From positions 930,001 through 994,000 of the forward strand of contig CAVUAO010000003.1 of assembly GCA_963739515.1 (NCBI GenBank): a stretch of DNA of 64,000 nucleotides, in the 5' to 3' direction. Under the pieces are notes generated by a model. It worked only from the letters and a program-made list of their open reading frames with translations. It ran no database searches and was not told the DNA's origin. A program made the position numbers and the translations under genes. Shown here one piece after another: positions 50,889 to 59,900 of this stretch. This DNA is from JBFYTX01 sp963739515. Its GTDB lineage: Bacteria > Chloroflexota > Dehalococcoidia > Dehalococcoidales > RBG-16-60-22. Every line of letters starts with the position of its first letter. Positions within the stretch are counted from its first letter, which is position 1.

Positions 50889-53381
50889 TCAGAGATGTCT
50901 GACGGTCACGCTATCAGATGCGTTTACCGTCTTTTGCAGGATATCCCAGCCGGATACGCTGGCGGTATTAACGATTGGTTTCGGGTCTTCAGTGATGACG
51001 GTATGCGTAGCGGTAAATGTCCACCGTTCGGCAATATCGAGCTCCCCGTCTCCATCGTCATCGCCGCTGATGAGGACGATATCCCCGGTCAGGTTATCAG
51101 TCACCTGGATATTAAGAAGCGGTGTATTGCCGATATTAGTCACTTCGAAAGTGTAACGAATAATATCGTTATTTCTGGCTTCCGTGACGCTGGCGCTTTT
51201 TTCCAGGTAAATAGCGGGCTTGAGTATCGAGACGATTACGCTGTCTGAGGCGGTGACGGTCTTGAGAAGGGCGTCCTTGCCGGAGATACTAGCGGTATTT
51301 TCCAGCAGGTCCGGGGCTCCCGCGGCGACATTATAATTAGCGGTAAATATCCAATGTTCCGTTACATCGAGCCAGCCGTTTTCATCCACATCGCCGCCCG
51401 TTAACACGATATTCTCGGTCAGGTTATCGGTGACCTCGACATCAGAAAGCGGGGTGTTGCCGCTGTTAGTCACCTCGAAGGTGTAGGTAATATTATTGCC
51501 AACATGTGCCATTCCGGGGCTGGCGGTCTTTTCCAGGGCAATAGCGGGCTTCAGTACCGACACACTTGCGTTATCAGAATCTTCGACTAGCCCCTCGAGG
51601 GCATCATAGCCGCTGAAAACGGCGGTATTTACCAGCACGTCCGGGTCTTCGCCGGTAGCGGTATAGTTCGCGGAATATGTCCACGTTTCATCGACATCGA
51701 GCAGTCCGTTTTCATTGCTGTCGCCGCTCACGAAACTAATATTATCGATAAGGTCGTCGGAAGATACGACCGAAAGCGGCGTGTTGCCCGTATTGGTAAC
51801 CGTATAGGTATAAGTGATATTATCGCCGACATGGACCATCGCGGGACTGGCGGTCTTGTCCAGGGCGATACCCGGTCTAAGTAACATCACGCTCGCGTTA
51901 GCGGAAGCGCTGACTGACTCCTCCGCATTATCCGTGCCGGTAACGTTGGCGGTATTCACGAGCAGGTCGGGGTCTTCGGCAGAGGCCGTGTAATTGGCCG
52001 TATAGACCCACGTTTCGGCGGGGTCCAGCCAGCCATCGCCATTGCTATCGCTGCCGGTAAAAGAAATATTCTGGATAAGGTCATCGACCACCTGAATGTT
52101 AGAGAGCGGCGTGTTCCCGGCGTTGGTGACCGTATAGGTATAAAGAATATTGCCGCCGGCATGGACCATGGTACGGTCGGCGGTCTTCTCCAGGGCAACA
52201 TCGGGGTTCCAAACCGTAGTGGTGTTCTTTTCCGTATCCACCACCGTCACGGACGTCGGCGTCGTGGCGGAGATAGTGGAGGTGGCGACCAGGGAGGTGG
52301 GGTCGCCTTCTTGCACCGTATAAGTTGAAACGAATACCCAGGTCTCGTTGGGGTTAAGAACGGCATTCTCATTAACGTCACCGCTCTGATAGGTGGCGTT
52401 GCCGGTGATATCGTTGCTGACCGATACGTGATAAAACGGCAAATCGCCGGTATTATGCAGACTATAAGTATAGGTGATATTATCCCCCACGTGGGCTTCC
52501 GGCGGCTCGACCAGCACGGTCACTTCCATTAACGAGCGGGGTGAAGCTTCACCGCCGCCGCCACCGCCGCCGCCTCCGCCGCCGGCCGGCGGATTTGTCC
52601 AGACCTCCGAGCTCGGCTTTTGACCCGGTTCGATGGAGCGCTGCATGCCCTCGTGAACGAGGTATTCTTTGCCGTCCACGATGACCCGGATATCGCCGTG
52701 CTCGTTAGCCACGATGGTTTTGCCGGCACTGTCCACCGATACGACCATCGTGCTGCCGCGCACCGCGGCGATCGCGGCGGGCGTTTCAACCTCATAGTTC
52801 GACGACGTGTCGGCCAGTTTTTTGACGCGGCTGATGGTCTTGCCCAGCTTCTGTAACAGGCGGATATTCGTCGAACCCGCAGCACTGATGCCAATCTCGG
52901 CTACGGCTATCTCGGTGTCTTGTTCGAGCTGGATGGTGCTCCCCTCGAAGAACGTAATTTCCGCCCCGGAATCGGCGCCGGTCTTAATCGAGTCGCCGGG
53001 GCGGAGCGTAGTTTCCACCGTGGCCAGGTGCCAGGATTCGGTGCCGGACCTCTTGACCCAAACATTCCCCCCGACAATCGACAGAATGGTCAGCGGGGTA
53101 TTGTCTTCAGGTGTGACCGTCGGCTCCGGCGCTGGTGTTGGCGTTGGCGCGACGGCAGGTGTCGGCGCGGGTGTCGGCTCAGGGGTGGGGGTAATTTCGG
53201 GTGCCGGGGTCGGCGTCAGGGTTGGCGTCGGCGTCGGTTCGGGTAAGCCCGCCAGTGCTCCGATAGGTGTCTCGATGGTTGGAGTCGGCTCTACCTTATT
53301 CCCGCAGCCCGCTAAAGCTACCGTGATAAATACGATTAATAGAGCACCGGCCGCCACCAGATAAAAGATACGCTTGCGCAT
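50889..53381 (-). CDS. FecR-domain lipoprotein with five DUF11-type repeats
   Basis: 830 residues. A signal peptide with lipobox LAGC (C26) makes it a surface lipoprotein. A Pro/Thr-rich spacer (about 35-90) is followed by a FecR domain (about 95-245; TPAAIAAVRGSTMVVSVD is typical), a glycine run, and five repeats of about 110 residues related to DUF11/DUF7507, each with HVGDNITYTYxVTNxGNTPL and GWLDxxExWxFTANY. It is the first gene of a two-gene unit with the CHASE2 cyclase, so it may bind a ligand or polymer outside and feed the sensor. Confidence 0.82.
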   Translation of the reverse strand: MRKRIFYLVAAGALLIVFITVALAGCGNKVEPTPTIETPIGALAGLPEPTPTPTLTPTPAPEITPTPEPTPAPTPAVAPTPTPAPEPTVTPEDNTPLTILSIVGGNVWVKRSGTESWHLATVETTLRPGDSIKTGADSGAEITFFEGSTIQLEQDTEIAVAEIGISAAGSTNIRLLQKLGKTISRVKKLADTSSNYEVETPAAIAAVRGSTMVVSVDSAGKTIVANEHGDIRVIVDGKEYLVHEGMQRSIEPGQKPSSEVWTNPPAGGGGGGGGGGGEASPRSLMEVTVLVEPPEAHVGDNITYTYSLHNTGDLPFYHVSVSNDITGNATYQSGDVNENAVLNPNETWVFVSTYTVQEGDPTSLVATSTISATTPTSVTVVDTEKNTTTVWNPDVALEKTADRTMVHAGGNILYTYTVTNAGNTPLSNIQVVDDLIQNISFTGSDSNGDGWLDPAETWVYTANYTASAEDPDLLVNTANVTGTDNAEESVSASANASVMLLRPGIALDKTASPAMVHVGDNITYTYTVTNTGNTPLSVVSSDDLIDNISFVSGDSNENGLLDVDETWTYSANYTATGEDPDVLVNTAVFSGYDALEGLVEDSDNASVSVLKPAIALEKTASPGMAHVGNNITYTFEVTNSGNTPLSDVEVTDNLTENIVLTGGDVDENGWLDVTEHWIFTANYNVAAGAPDLLENTASISGKDALLKTVTASDSVIVSILKPAIYLEKSASVTEARNNDIIRYTFEVTNIGNTPLLNIQVTDNLTGDIVLISGDDDGDGELDIAERWTFTATHTVITEDPKPIVNTASVSGWDILQKTVNASDSVTVRHL

Positions 53382-53703
53382 AAAACCTTAATTACCGCTT
53401 TCTTAGCCTTTAGGGGAGGCTTGTCTCCATCCCCGATTTCTGATATTCTATTTTCGATAATCCGGAGGAGCAGCTATAAAGCGCCAACTACGTTAAAATT
53501 GGCACAGTCAAAAGTATAGTCTGAGACCCATTAATTGTCAATCAACGGCGAGCCGGTAAAAAGTACGGGGACTTAGCTTACCATATCAAGGTTATGCTAA
53601 CAGGTCAGGGTAGCAAAAAAGGACGGATGCAGTAAGAATACAGTATGAATTCCAAAGAGGGAACGGCACAGGCCGGGAAAATTGTGCTACACTGAATTAA
53701 ACG
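53382..53703. other. Divergent intergenic region
   Basis: Shared upstream region of the FecR lipoprotein gene (minus) and the K+ channel gene (plus). A -10-like TACACT (53688-53693) lies 10 bases before the channel start, which would give a very short leader. No gene, repeat or clear -35 seen. Confidence 0.4.
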
Positions 53704-54714
53704 ATGCGCAATAAATACATCTGGTCCGCTTTAATACTGGTCGGTATCATCGCCATCGGCACCGTGGGCTACTGGCTTATCGGGGAAGGGAAGTACGCGC
53801 CCTTCGATTGCTTTTACATGACCGTCATCACCATCACCACCATCGGCTACGGGGAGGTGTTAGATATTGCCGGCAACCTCGGGGCGAGGATATTCACCGT
53901 CTTTATCGCGGTGGGCGGCATCGGGGTGCTGGCGTATCTGCTCACCAATATCACGGCATTGATTGTCGAGGGGGAGCTGACCAAGTCCTTCAGGAGGCGC
54001 AGGATGGAGAAACTAGCGGCAAAGGCCAGAGGTCATTATATTGTGTGCGGGGTGGGGTGGGCGGGTCTGCACATTATTAACGAGCTCCGCGAAACTAAAA
54101 GACCTCATGTCATCATCGACCTGGATAGAAGCAAGCTGGATAAAAGCCTGGCGAAGCTGTCCGACGAGATATTCATCGAGGGAGACGCCACCGATAACGA
54201 TGCGCTGCTCAAAGCCGGTATCGGGGAAGCCAGTGGCATCTTCGCGGTCACCGGGGACGATAACCAGAACCTGGTCATCAGCCTGACGGCCCGGCAGCTC
54301 AATCCCGCGGTGCGGGTGGTGGCGCAGTGCAACGAAACGAAGAACATCGAGAAAATGAAAAAGGCCGGGGCGGACGCGGTGGTATCGCCGGGCTATATCA
54401 GCGGCATGAGGATGGCCTCGGAGATGATACGGCCGACGGTCGTCACTTTCCTGGATAGAATGATGCGCGGCAAGGACGAGACCCTGCGGGTGGAAGAGGT
54501 TGCGATATCGCCTTCATTTGTGGGGAAGACCTTAGCCTCGATTAATTTGAAGGATTACCCGCATACGTTACTTTTAGCGGTCAAAAAGGGGGAGGATTGG
54601 GTCTATAATCCTTCCCCGCAAGATTATGTGATAGAAACGGGGAACCGGCTCATCGTGATGACCACGCCCGATGAAAGGCGTAAACTGGAGGAAAATATAG
54701 CCGGCCAGCCGTAA
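53704..54714 (+). CDS. Two-helix K+ channel with RCK domains
   Basis: 336 residues: first membrane helix, pore loop with K+ selectivity filter TTIGYG (45-50), second helix (about 60-85), then an RCK N domain with the Rossmann motif YIVCGVGWAGLHI and the ligand-binding Asp in DLD, and an RCK C (TrkA-C) domain at the end. Topology is like MthK: Ca2+ or nucleotide control is possible. It lies head-to-tail with the small membrane protein 46 bases downstream and divergent from the FecR/cyclase pair. Confidence 0.92.
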   Translation: MRNKYIWSALILVGIIAIGTVGYWLIGEGKYAPFDCFYMTVITITTIGYGEVLDIAGNLGARIFTVFIAVGGIGVLAYLLTNITALIVEGELTKSFRRRRMEKLAAKARGHYIVCGVGWAGLHIINELRETKRPHVIIDLDRSKLDKSLAKLSDEIFIEGDATDNDALLKAGIGEASGIFAVTGDDNQNLVISLTARQLNPAVRVVAQCNETKNIEKMKKAGADAVVSPGYISGMRMASEMIRPTVVTFLDRMMRGKDETLRVEEVAISPSFVGKTLASINLKDYPHTLLLAVKKGEDWVYNPSPQDYVIETGNRLIVMTTPDERRKLEENIAGQP

Positions 54715-54760
54715 TTTCCCCGGCGGCCGGTGATATATCCCGTCCCAAAAGGAGGATGCC

Positions 54761-55321
54761 ATGCCTACACCCAGTCTGCCAATCGTGCTCAGAATCCTGG
54801 ATAACGAGAACCGACTCGTCGAGCGGGCTGACCAGAAATCGATATCGTTGCTGTCCATCCTGGGGGTGTTCATGGTCTTCTTCGTCGTCTATTACCGCGT
54901 CATCCCCATGAATGCCCTGACGATGGCTCTGATCGTCTTATATTTCCTTTTCGCGGCGCTGTCCATCATCAGCCTGATTATGGCCATACGCCCCAGGATA
55001 AGAAAAGAAAAAGGACCAACCGGGGACGCTAAGGCCGCCGCCCCCCTCGACCCCGCCTTCTTTTCCGGCATCAGCGCCTTCCCCGATGTCTCCGCCTATA
55101 AAGACGCCCTCCAGAAGACCCTCGAGGATGATGCGTCCATCGCCGATATCTATATCAAGCAGATTTACAGCGTCGCCCGGATTAACCGGGAAAAATACAA
55201 ATTCGTCCAGCGCGGCGTGGCGCTGGTGATCGTCACGCTGGCTATCGAGTTGATTGTCATCACCTACCTGTTTGCCTATCACCTGAGCTCGGGTTACAAC
55301 GTCATGCCGCCCATCAACTAG
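54761..55321 (+). CDS. Small membrane protein resembling PycTM (DUF5706) effectors
   Basis: 186 residues with AAGGAGG at the start. N-terminal ERADQKSISLL, two close membrane helices (SILGVFMVFFVVYY and TMALIVLYFLFAALSIISLI), a soluble segment with AYKDALQKTLEDDASIADIYIKQIYSVARINREKYKFVQRG, and a last membrane helix (VALVIVTLAIELIVITYLFA). This order (two helices, acidic-helical middle with IYSxAxINxxKY, third helix) is how I know the PycTM/DUF5706 family, which in Pycsar defence responds to cyclic nucleotides. The match is by pattern only. Confidence 0.55.
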   Translation: MPTPSLPIVLRILDNENRLVERADQKSISLLSILGVFMVFFVVYYRVIPMNALTMALIVLYFLFAALSIISLIMAIRPRIRKEKGPTGDAKAAAPLDPAFFSGISAFPDVSAYKDALQKTLEDDASIADIYIKQIYSVARINREKYKFVQRGVALVIVTLAIELIVITYLFAYHLSSGYNVMPPIN

Positions 55322-55400
55322 ACCGCGGCGTGCCGACGCCGGGCAACCGGGGATGATTCGGTGGAGTTGGGCAATGACGGCGCGGTTCCGGGCGGTGGAA

Positions 55401-57281
55401 CTATTGTTTTTCCAGGCCCGCGATGAGCGATGACGCTTTCCGGCGCAGGCTGATGAAGACCTCGACCAGCTGGGGGTCGAACTGCGTGCCGGAACATTTT
55501 ATCAGCTCCTGGACGGCTTCCTGCTCGGTCAGCCTTCTATCTTTGTAGCCGCGCTCGGAGGTCATCGCTTCAAAGGAATCCGCCACGGTAAGGATACGGG
55601 CGTCGAGGGGAATATCGTTCCCCTTCAGCCCCCGGGGGTAGCCTTGGCCGTCGTAACGCTCGTGGTGATAAAGGACCGCGTCCACACAGCCCCGCAGGCC
55701 GACGATGTACTTGAGAATCCCCACCCCCATTTCGGGATGGTGCTTGATGACCGCCCATTCCTCGTTGGTGAGCGCCCCGGTCTTGGAGAGGATGCTATCG
55801 GGGATGCTGAGCTTGCCGATGTCATGCAGCAATGACGCCGCCTGGATTCGCTTGATGCCTTCTCGCGTATAGCCTGCGGCCGCCGCCAGTTCCGTGGCGT
55901 AACGGCTCATGGTCTTGGAGTGGCCGAAGGTGTAATGGTCCCGGGTATCGACGGTCGCCGCCAGGGCGTGCACGATGTTCTCGATGGCGTTATTATCCTC
56001 GGCTTTAAGCGCGGTCTCCGCGGGCGCCGACCCCGGCGCCTCGAGCTTGCTGGCCAGGCATACCCGGTTCCTCCCCGCCGACTTCGCGGTGGAGAGGGCT
56101 TTGCCCGCCGCCTGGATGAGCGCCTCCCGGGTAACGCCGTCGGTCCGCCAGCAGGCGATGCCGATACTGCCGGTCAGCATGATGCCCTTTTGTTCCATCG
56201 AGGTCTGCAGTCGGTGGCGGAGTCTTTCCGCGACCGTGCCGGCGCCTTCCGCCGGGGTGTTGATGAGGAGGATGGCAAACTCGTCGCCGCCATAACGCGC
56301 GCCGATGTCCGTGCCGCGGGTGGAATTCCGGATAAGCTGGCCGACCTCTTTCAGAATATCGTCGCCCAGATTGTGCCCGTAGATATCGTTATAGGTCTTG
56401 AAGTAATCCAGGTCGAGGATTAGCAGCGAAAAATCCTCGCCGGAATGAGATAACCTCTCGATTTCCTGGCTAAAACGTTCCTGAAAGCTGCGATGATTGA
56501 GAAGTCCCGTGAGCTCGTCAGCGGCGGTATTATCTTTAGTGCGGGCGCAGATTTGCGTGTTCTCGATCGCCGCGGCCGACTCTTTGCACAGCGTAACCAC
56601 CAGGTCGATTTCGTCACCGGTAAAGCGAGAGCGGGACTGCTTCCGGCCCAGGGCTAAAATACCCACCATTGTGCGCTTGCTGATAATAGGGCACAGCAGT
56701 TCGTACTGCGAGGCGCTGATGGACTTGCGTTCTTCGAGGGACAGGGTACTGAATTCCGCGTTATTATCGATAATGCTCCGCAAAAGCGTGCTTTTATTTT
56801 CCAGCCACCGTATCACACGGCTGTTTCGCTTCAGCACCAGGGGAACGTTCGGCGCGACGCCGGTCAATCTGGCCGCAAACCGCGTCCCGAACTGGTCGTC
56901 CGAGGGCAGCAGCAGGTCCGCGTGTTTGACTTTCATGGCTTTAACCAGCGGTCTCAGCAGCTCGTCGGCCAGCTCTTCGATGTTCATGAACGTGCCGGTC
57001 TTATCCGCAAAGTCGAGCAGCATTTTCCGGTACAGGTACCTTTTGCTGTAGCGGAAGATGTCCGAGCCTTCGTCCATGGTCGCTTTCACCCGGTTGATAA
57101 GATAGGCGAAGACGATCGCCATAAAGATAGTGGCCGGTATCGCTGTTTGCAGCGGCAGGGAGCGCAACACATCAACCAGAAAGAGCAACAGGACGAGGAG
57201 CGCCAGCGTCACTAACGTCGTGATGACGTTGTACGTCGATTGTTTCTTGAATGATTTTTTTACCCCTGCCTTACGGCTCAT
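55401..57281 (-). CDS. GGDEF and HD-GYP bifunctional signalling protein
   Basis: About 626 residues from ATG 57281 (or 632 from 57299). Two membrane helices at the N-terminus (VITTLVTLALLVLLLFLVDVL and PATIFMAIVFAYLI), a GAF-like domain (about 115-240), an intact GGDEF domain (YGGDEFAIL) with LDLDYFK metal site, and an HD-GYP domain (LLHDIGK, YHHERYDGQGYPRGLKG). So it can in principle make and degrade c-di-GMP. It converges with the small membrane protein, 79 bases between stops. No ribosome binding site is evident at either start. Confidence 0.9.
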   Translation of the reverse strand: MSRKAGVKKSFKKQSTYNVITTLVTLALLVLLLFLVDVLRSLPLQTAIPATIFMAIVFAYLINRVKATMDEGSDIFRYSKRYLYRKMLLDFADKTGTFMNIEELADELLRPLVKAMKVKHADLLLPSDDQFGTRFAARLTGVAPNVPLVLKRNSRVIRWLENKSTLLRSIIDNNAEFSTLSLEERKSISASQYELLCPIISKRTMVGILALGRKQSRSRFTGDEIDLVVTLCKESAAAIENTQICARTKDNTAADELTGLLNHRSFQERFSQEIERLSHSGEDFSLLILDLDYFKTYNDIYGHNLGDDILKEVGQLIRNSTRGTDIGARYGGDEFAILLINTPAEGAGTVAERLRHRLQTSMEQKGIMLTGSIGIACWRTDGVTREALIQAAGKALSTAKSAGRNRVCLASKLEAPGSAPAETALKAEDNNAIENIVHALAATVDTRDHYTFGHSKTMSRYATELAAAAGYTREGIKRIQAASLLHDIGKLSIPDSILSKTGALTNEEWAVIKHHPEMGVGILKYIVGLRGCVDAVLYHHERYDGQGYPRGLKGNDIPLDARILTVADSFEAMTSERGYKDRRLTEQEAVQELIKCSGTQFDPQLVEVFISLRRKASSLIAGLEKQ

Positions 57282-57421
57282 AGTTAAAAAATACAACAAA
57301 CGTTATAAACAAAGCATAAACAAAGGGGTTAAGAAGGTAAAAATAGCGTTAAGTACTAGTAGATAAGTTTGGAAAAGTGATGAAAAATTATCTTTTAGTA
57401 CCATTAGTGGCAACCGTGCTG

Positions 57422-57600
57422 CCTCACCCCTTTTTCCCCTCTCGGCGGGCTGCTCCCTTTTATACCGGGGCGTTTAAGAGGGGCGCAGACCCCTCTTCCA
57501 ATTCTTCCCCCTCTCAAACTGGTAACCTTCGGGTGACCGATATGGTCCTCTTTGAGAGAGGTTAAAGGGGGTGAGCATCGAAAATCAACCATGAGCGAAA
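57422..57600. repeat. Two-hairpin intergenic repeat element, copy 2
   Basis: Hairpin 1 AAGAGGGG/CCCCTCTT at 57476-57497, then CCCCCTCTCAAA...TTTGAGAGAGG as hairpin 2 (about 57506-57563), then TTAAAGGGGGTGAG (57561-57574) and GAAAATCAACC. Outer ends CTCACCCC at 57424 and GGGGGTGAG also form an inverted repeat. Order and boundary words match copy 1 at 13725-13850, although the arms of hairpin 2 differ in sequence. Confidence 0.6.
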
Positions 57601-57750
57601 AGAACCCTGAGATTCTCTTGATAGGTGCCTCTTGATGTGTAATAATTACTTTGAATTCGCCAAAGATGCGTCCGAGAGACACTTCCCACTTTCCTTTGGG
57701 GACTTCTTTACCTGCCGGATAATTAAAACTGTATCGTTAATGGGGGAAAA

Positions 57751-58749
57751 ATGAGGGAGTATTTAAGCGCTTATAAAGGGAAAAACGTGCTTATCACGGG
57801 CGGGGCGGGATGTGTCGGGAGCAATCTAACCAAAGCCCTGGTCAAGGCGGGGGCGGCCAGGATTACCGTCCTCGACGACCTCTCCGCCGCCGCCAAGTGG
57901 AACATACCCGTCGCTCCCGCGGTGGTTTTCATCGAGGGGAGCATCCTGGAAGAGGAAGCCCTCAAACGGGCGTTCGCCTCCCGGCCGGACTTCGTTTTTC
58001 ACCTGGCGGCCCATTTCGCCAACCAGAACTCGGTGGACAATCCGGAGACCGACCAGCTCGTTAACGGCCTGGGCACTTTAAAAGTGCTGGAGTACGCACA
58101 CCTGGCCGGCGTGAAAAAGTTCGTTTTCGCCTCCTCGGGGTGCTCGGTCTACGGCAGCCAGGCGCCGCTGCCTCTCAAGGAGGACTTCGTCTCGTTGCAC
58201 CTGGATACCCCTTATCAGATCACCAAGCTCCTCGGCGAGCTCTACTGCAACTTTTTCTATAACCATTACAGGCTGCCGGTGGCGATTGCCCGCTATTTCA
58301 ACGTTTACGGACCGGGCGAGATACCCGGCGCCTATCGCAACGTCATTCCCAACTTCATCTGGTGGGCTATTCATAAGAAACCCCTGCCCATTACCGGCAC
58401 CGGTGAAGAGACCCGCGATTTCACCTACGTCGATGACATTATCGCCGGCACGCTATTGCTGGGCGCCGTCCCGGAAGCGGTCGGCGAGGCTTTTAATCTC
58501 GCCTCGGAGACGGAGACGAAGGTGAAAGACATCGCCGCCACGGTGAATGAAATTACCGGCAACGATAAAGGCACACAGATTGTTCCCAGGCGGGACTGGG
58601 ACAAGATTACCCGGCGGCGAGCCTCGATTGAAAAAGCGAGGAAAGTGCTGGGCTACGAGCCGAAAACGGCGATGAAGGACGGCATGAAGAAGGTCTACGA
58701 CTGGATTATGGAGAATCAAAGCCGTATCGAGACCAGCGCTAGGTTTTAG
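57751..58749 (+). CDS. NAD-dependent epimerase/dehydratase (extended SDR)
   Basis: 332 residues of the extended SDR family that interconvert or dehydrate nucleotide sugars. Rossmann motif ITGGAGCVGSNL, HLAAHFANQNSV in the position of the usual HLAA, catalytic YxxxK (YQITKLLG), and ARYFNVYGPGE near the C-terminal substrate domain. Similar to UDP-glucose 4-epimerase and relatives. ATG at 57751. First gene of a plus-strand surface-polysaccharide operon; the next gene overlaps its stop by one base. Confidence 0.88.
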   Translation: MREYLSAYKGKNVLITGGAGCVGSNLTKALVKAGAARITVLDDLSAAAKWNIPVAPAVVFIEGSILEEEALKRAFASRPDFVFHLAAHFANQNSVDNPETDQLVNGLGTLKVLEYAHLAGVKKFVFASSGCSVYGSQAPLPLKEDFVSLHLDTPYQITKLLGELYCNFFYNHYRLPVAIARYFNVYGPGEIPGAYRNVIPNFIWWAIHKKPLPITGTGEETRDFTYVDDIIAGTLLLGAVPEAVGEAFNLASETETKVKDIAATVNEITGNDKGTQIVPRRDWDKITRRRASIEKARKVLGYEPKTAMKDGMKKVYDWIMENQSRIETSARF

Positions 58750-59900
58750 TGATGCGCCAGAAAGAGGCTGTATTCGTGAGGTCGAACTCATTAGACCGGG
58801 ACGTCCGGTTGCCCAAGGAGATAACGGCGGTGAACCGGGCAGGCTACCGCACCCGGCATATCTACTGGGACCGGGAGCGCCGCGCCGATGCACCCATCAA
58901 ACTGGAAAACCACCGGGCGATACCCTTCCGCCTCAAAGCCCCCTGGGGCTTATGGGTCTTGCCCCTGCTGCCGTTGTGGTGGAGCTTTGTCTTCTTCCGG
59001 CTGCTGACGTTGCGATTCGATATCGTCCACGTGGTGAATTTCGATAGCGTTATCCCGTGCGTCATCGCCGCTAAAATTAAGCGACGGCCCGTTATCTATG
59101 AAATCCTCGATGTTTACGAAGAGCTGCTTCCCAACTGGCTGCGGGCTATTGCCTTTGCAGTGGACAAAATTTTCATGCGCCTGGCCGCTGCCATTATCGT
59201 GGTTGATGACGAGGAGGCGCAGGGTATCGGCGGTATTCCCAACCGGCGCATCGTCACGATTTACGATTCACCGCCGGACTATCTCATCACTGATGGCATT
59301 AAGGAAACCCGGCGTAATGAAAAATTCACCCTGTTTTACGCCGGCCAGCTTATCCGCGATCGGCTCCTGAACCTCGACAAGGTCATTGGGGCAATCGAAG
59401 ACATCGCTGGCGTCAGGCTGGTGGTCGCCGGCTACGGCGACCTGGCGGAGGAAATCAGGGAAAAGGCGGTCAGCCTGCCGGACAAACTCGAATTCCTCGG
59501 CAAGATAAGCTACCAGGACGTCATCCGGCGCGGGCTCGCGGCCGACCTCTTTTTCGTGCTCCGGGACCCGGTCGTGCCGTTTTACCGCTATATTTGCGGC
59601 AGCACCCTGTTCAACGCGATGATTTGCGGCAAACCCATTCTGGTGAACCGGGGCACTTCCACAACGAACAAGGTCACGCGCGAAAACTGCGGCCTGGCGG
59701 TGAACTCCGGAGACGTGGAGGAGATAAAGTGGGCTATTATTAAGCTCCGGGACGACCCGCCGCTTTGCCGCGAGCTCGGGGCGAACGCCCGTCGGGCTTA
59801 TGACGAACGCTACGGCTGGGAAATCATGTCGCGGAGGCTGGTCGGGCTTTATAATGGGCTGACCGGCGAAAAAACCGAGATGAAAAAGCGGGAGAACTAG
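58749..59900 (+). CDS. Glycosyltransferase (GT4-like)
   Basis: 383 residues. N-terminal part has an HVVNFDSV loop and RPVIYEILDVYE; C-terminal Rossmann half has FTLFYAGQLIRDRLLNLDKVI and a GNLxxG-like linker, then ICGKPILVNRGTSTTNKVTRENCGLAV, typical of GT4 family enzymes that bind nucleotide sugars. Starts at GTG 58749 or ATG 58752. It overlaps the epimerase gene by one base and sits next to a methyltransferase starting one base after its stop. Confidence 0.8.
   Translation: MMRQKEAVFVRSNSLDRDVRLPKEITAVNRAGYRTRHIYWDRERRADAPIKLENHRAIPFRLKAPWGLWVLPLLPLWWSFVFFRLLTLRFDIVHVVNFDSVIPCVIAAKIKRRPVIYEILDVYEELLPNWLRAIAFAVDKIFMRLAAAIIVVDDEEAQGIGGIPNRRIVTIYDSPPDYLITDGIKETRRNEKFTLFYAGQLIRDRLLNLDKVIGAIEDIAGVRLVVAGYGDLAEEIREKAVSLPDKLEFLGKISYQDVIRRGLAADLFFVLRDPVVPFYRYICGSTLFNAMICGKPILVNRGTSTTNKVTRENCGLAVNSGDVEEIKWAIIKLRDDPPLCRELGANARRAYDERYGWEIMSRRLVGLYNGLTGEKTEMKKREN

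Noticed and set aside
49001..55321. A standard Pycsar defence system (pyrimidine cyclase plus PycTM)
   Set aside because: The cyclase has the Lys/Asp pair that selects ATP and a CHASE2 sensor, and three other genes lie in between. I keep only the weaker claim of a signalling island.
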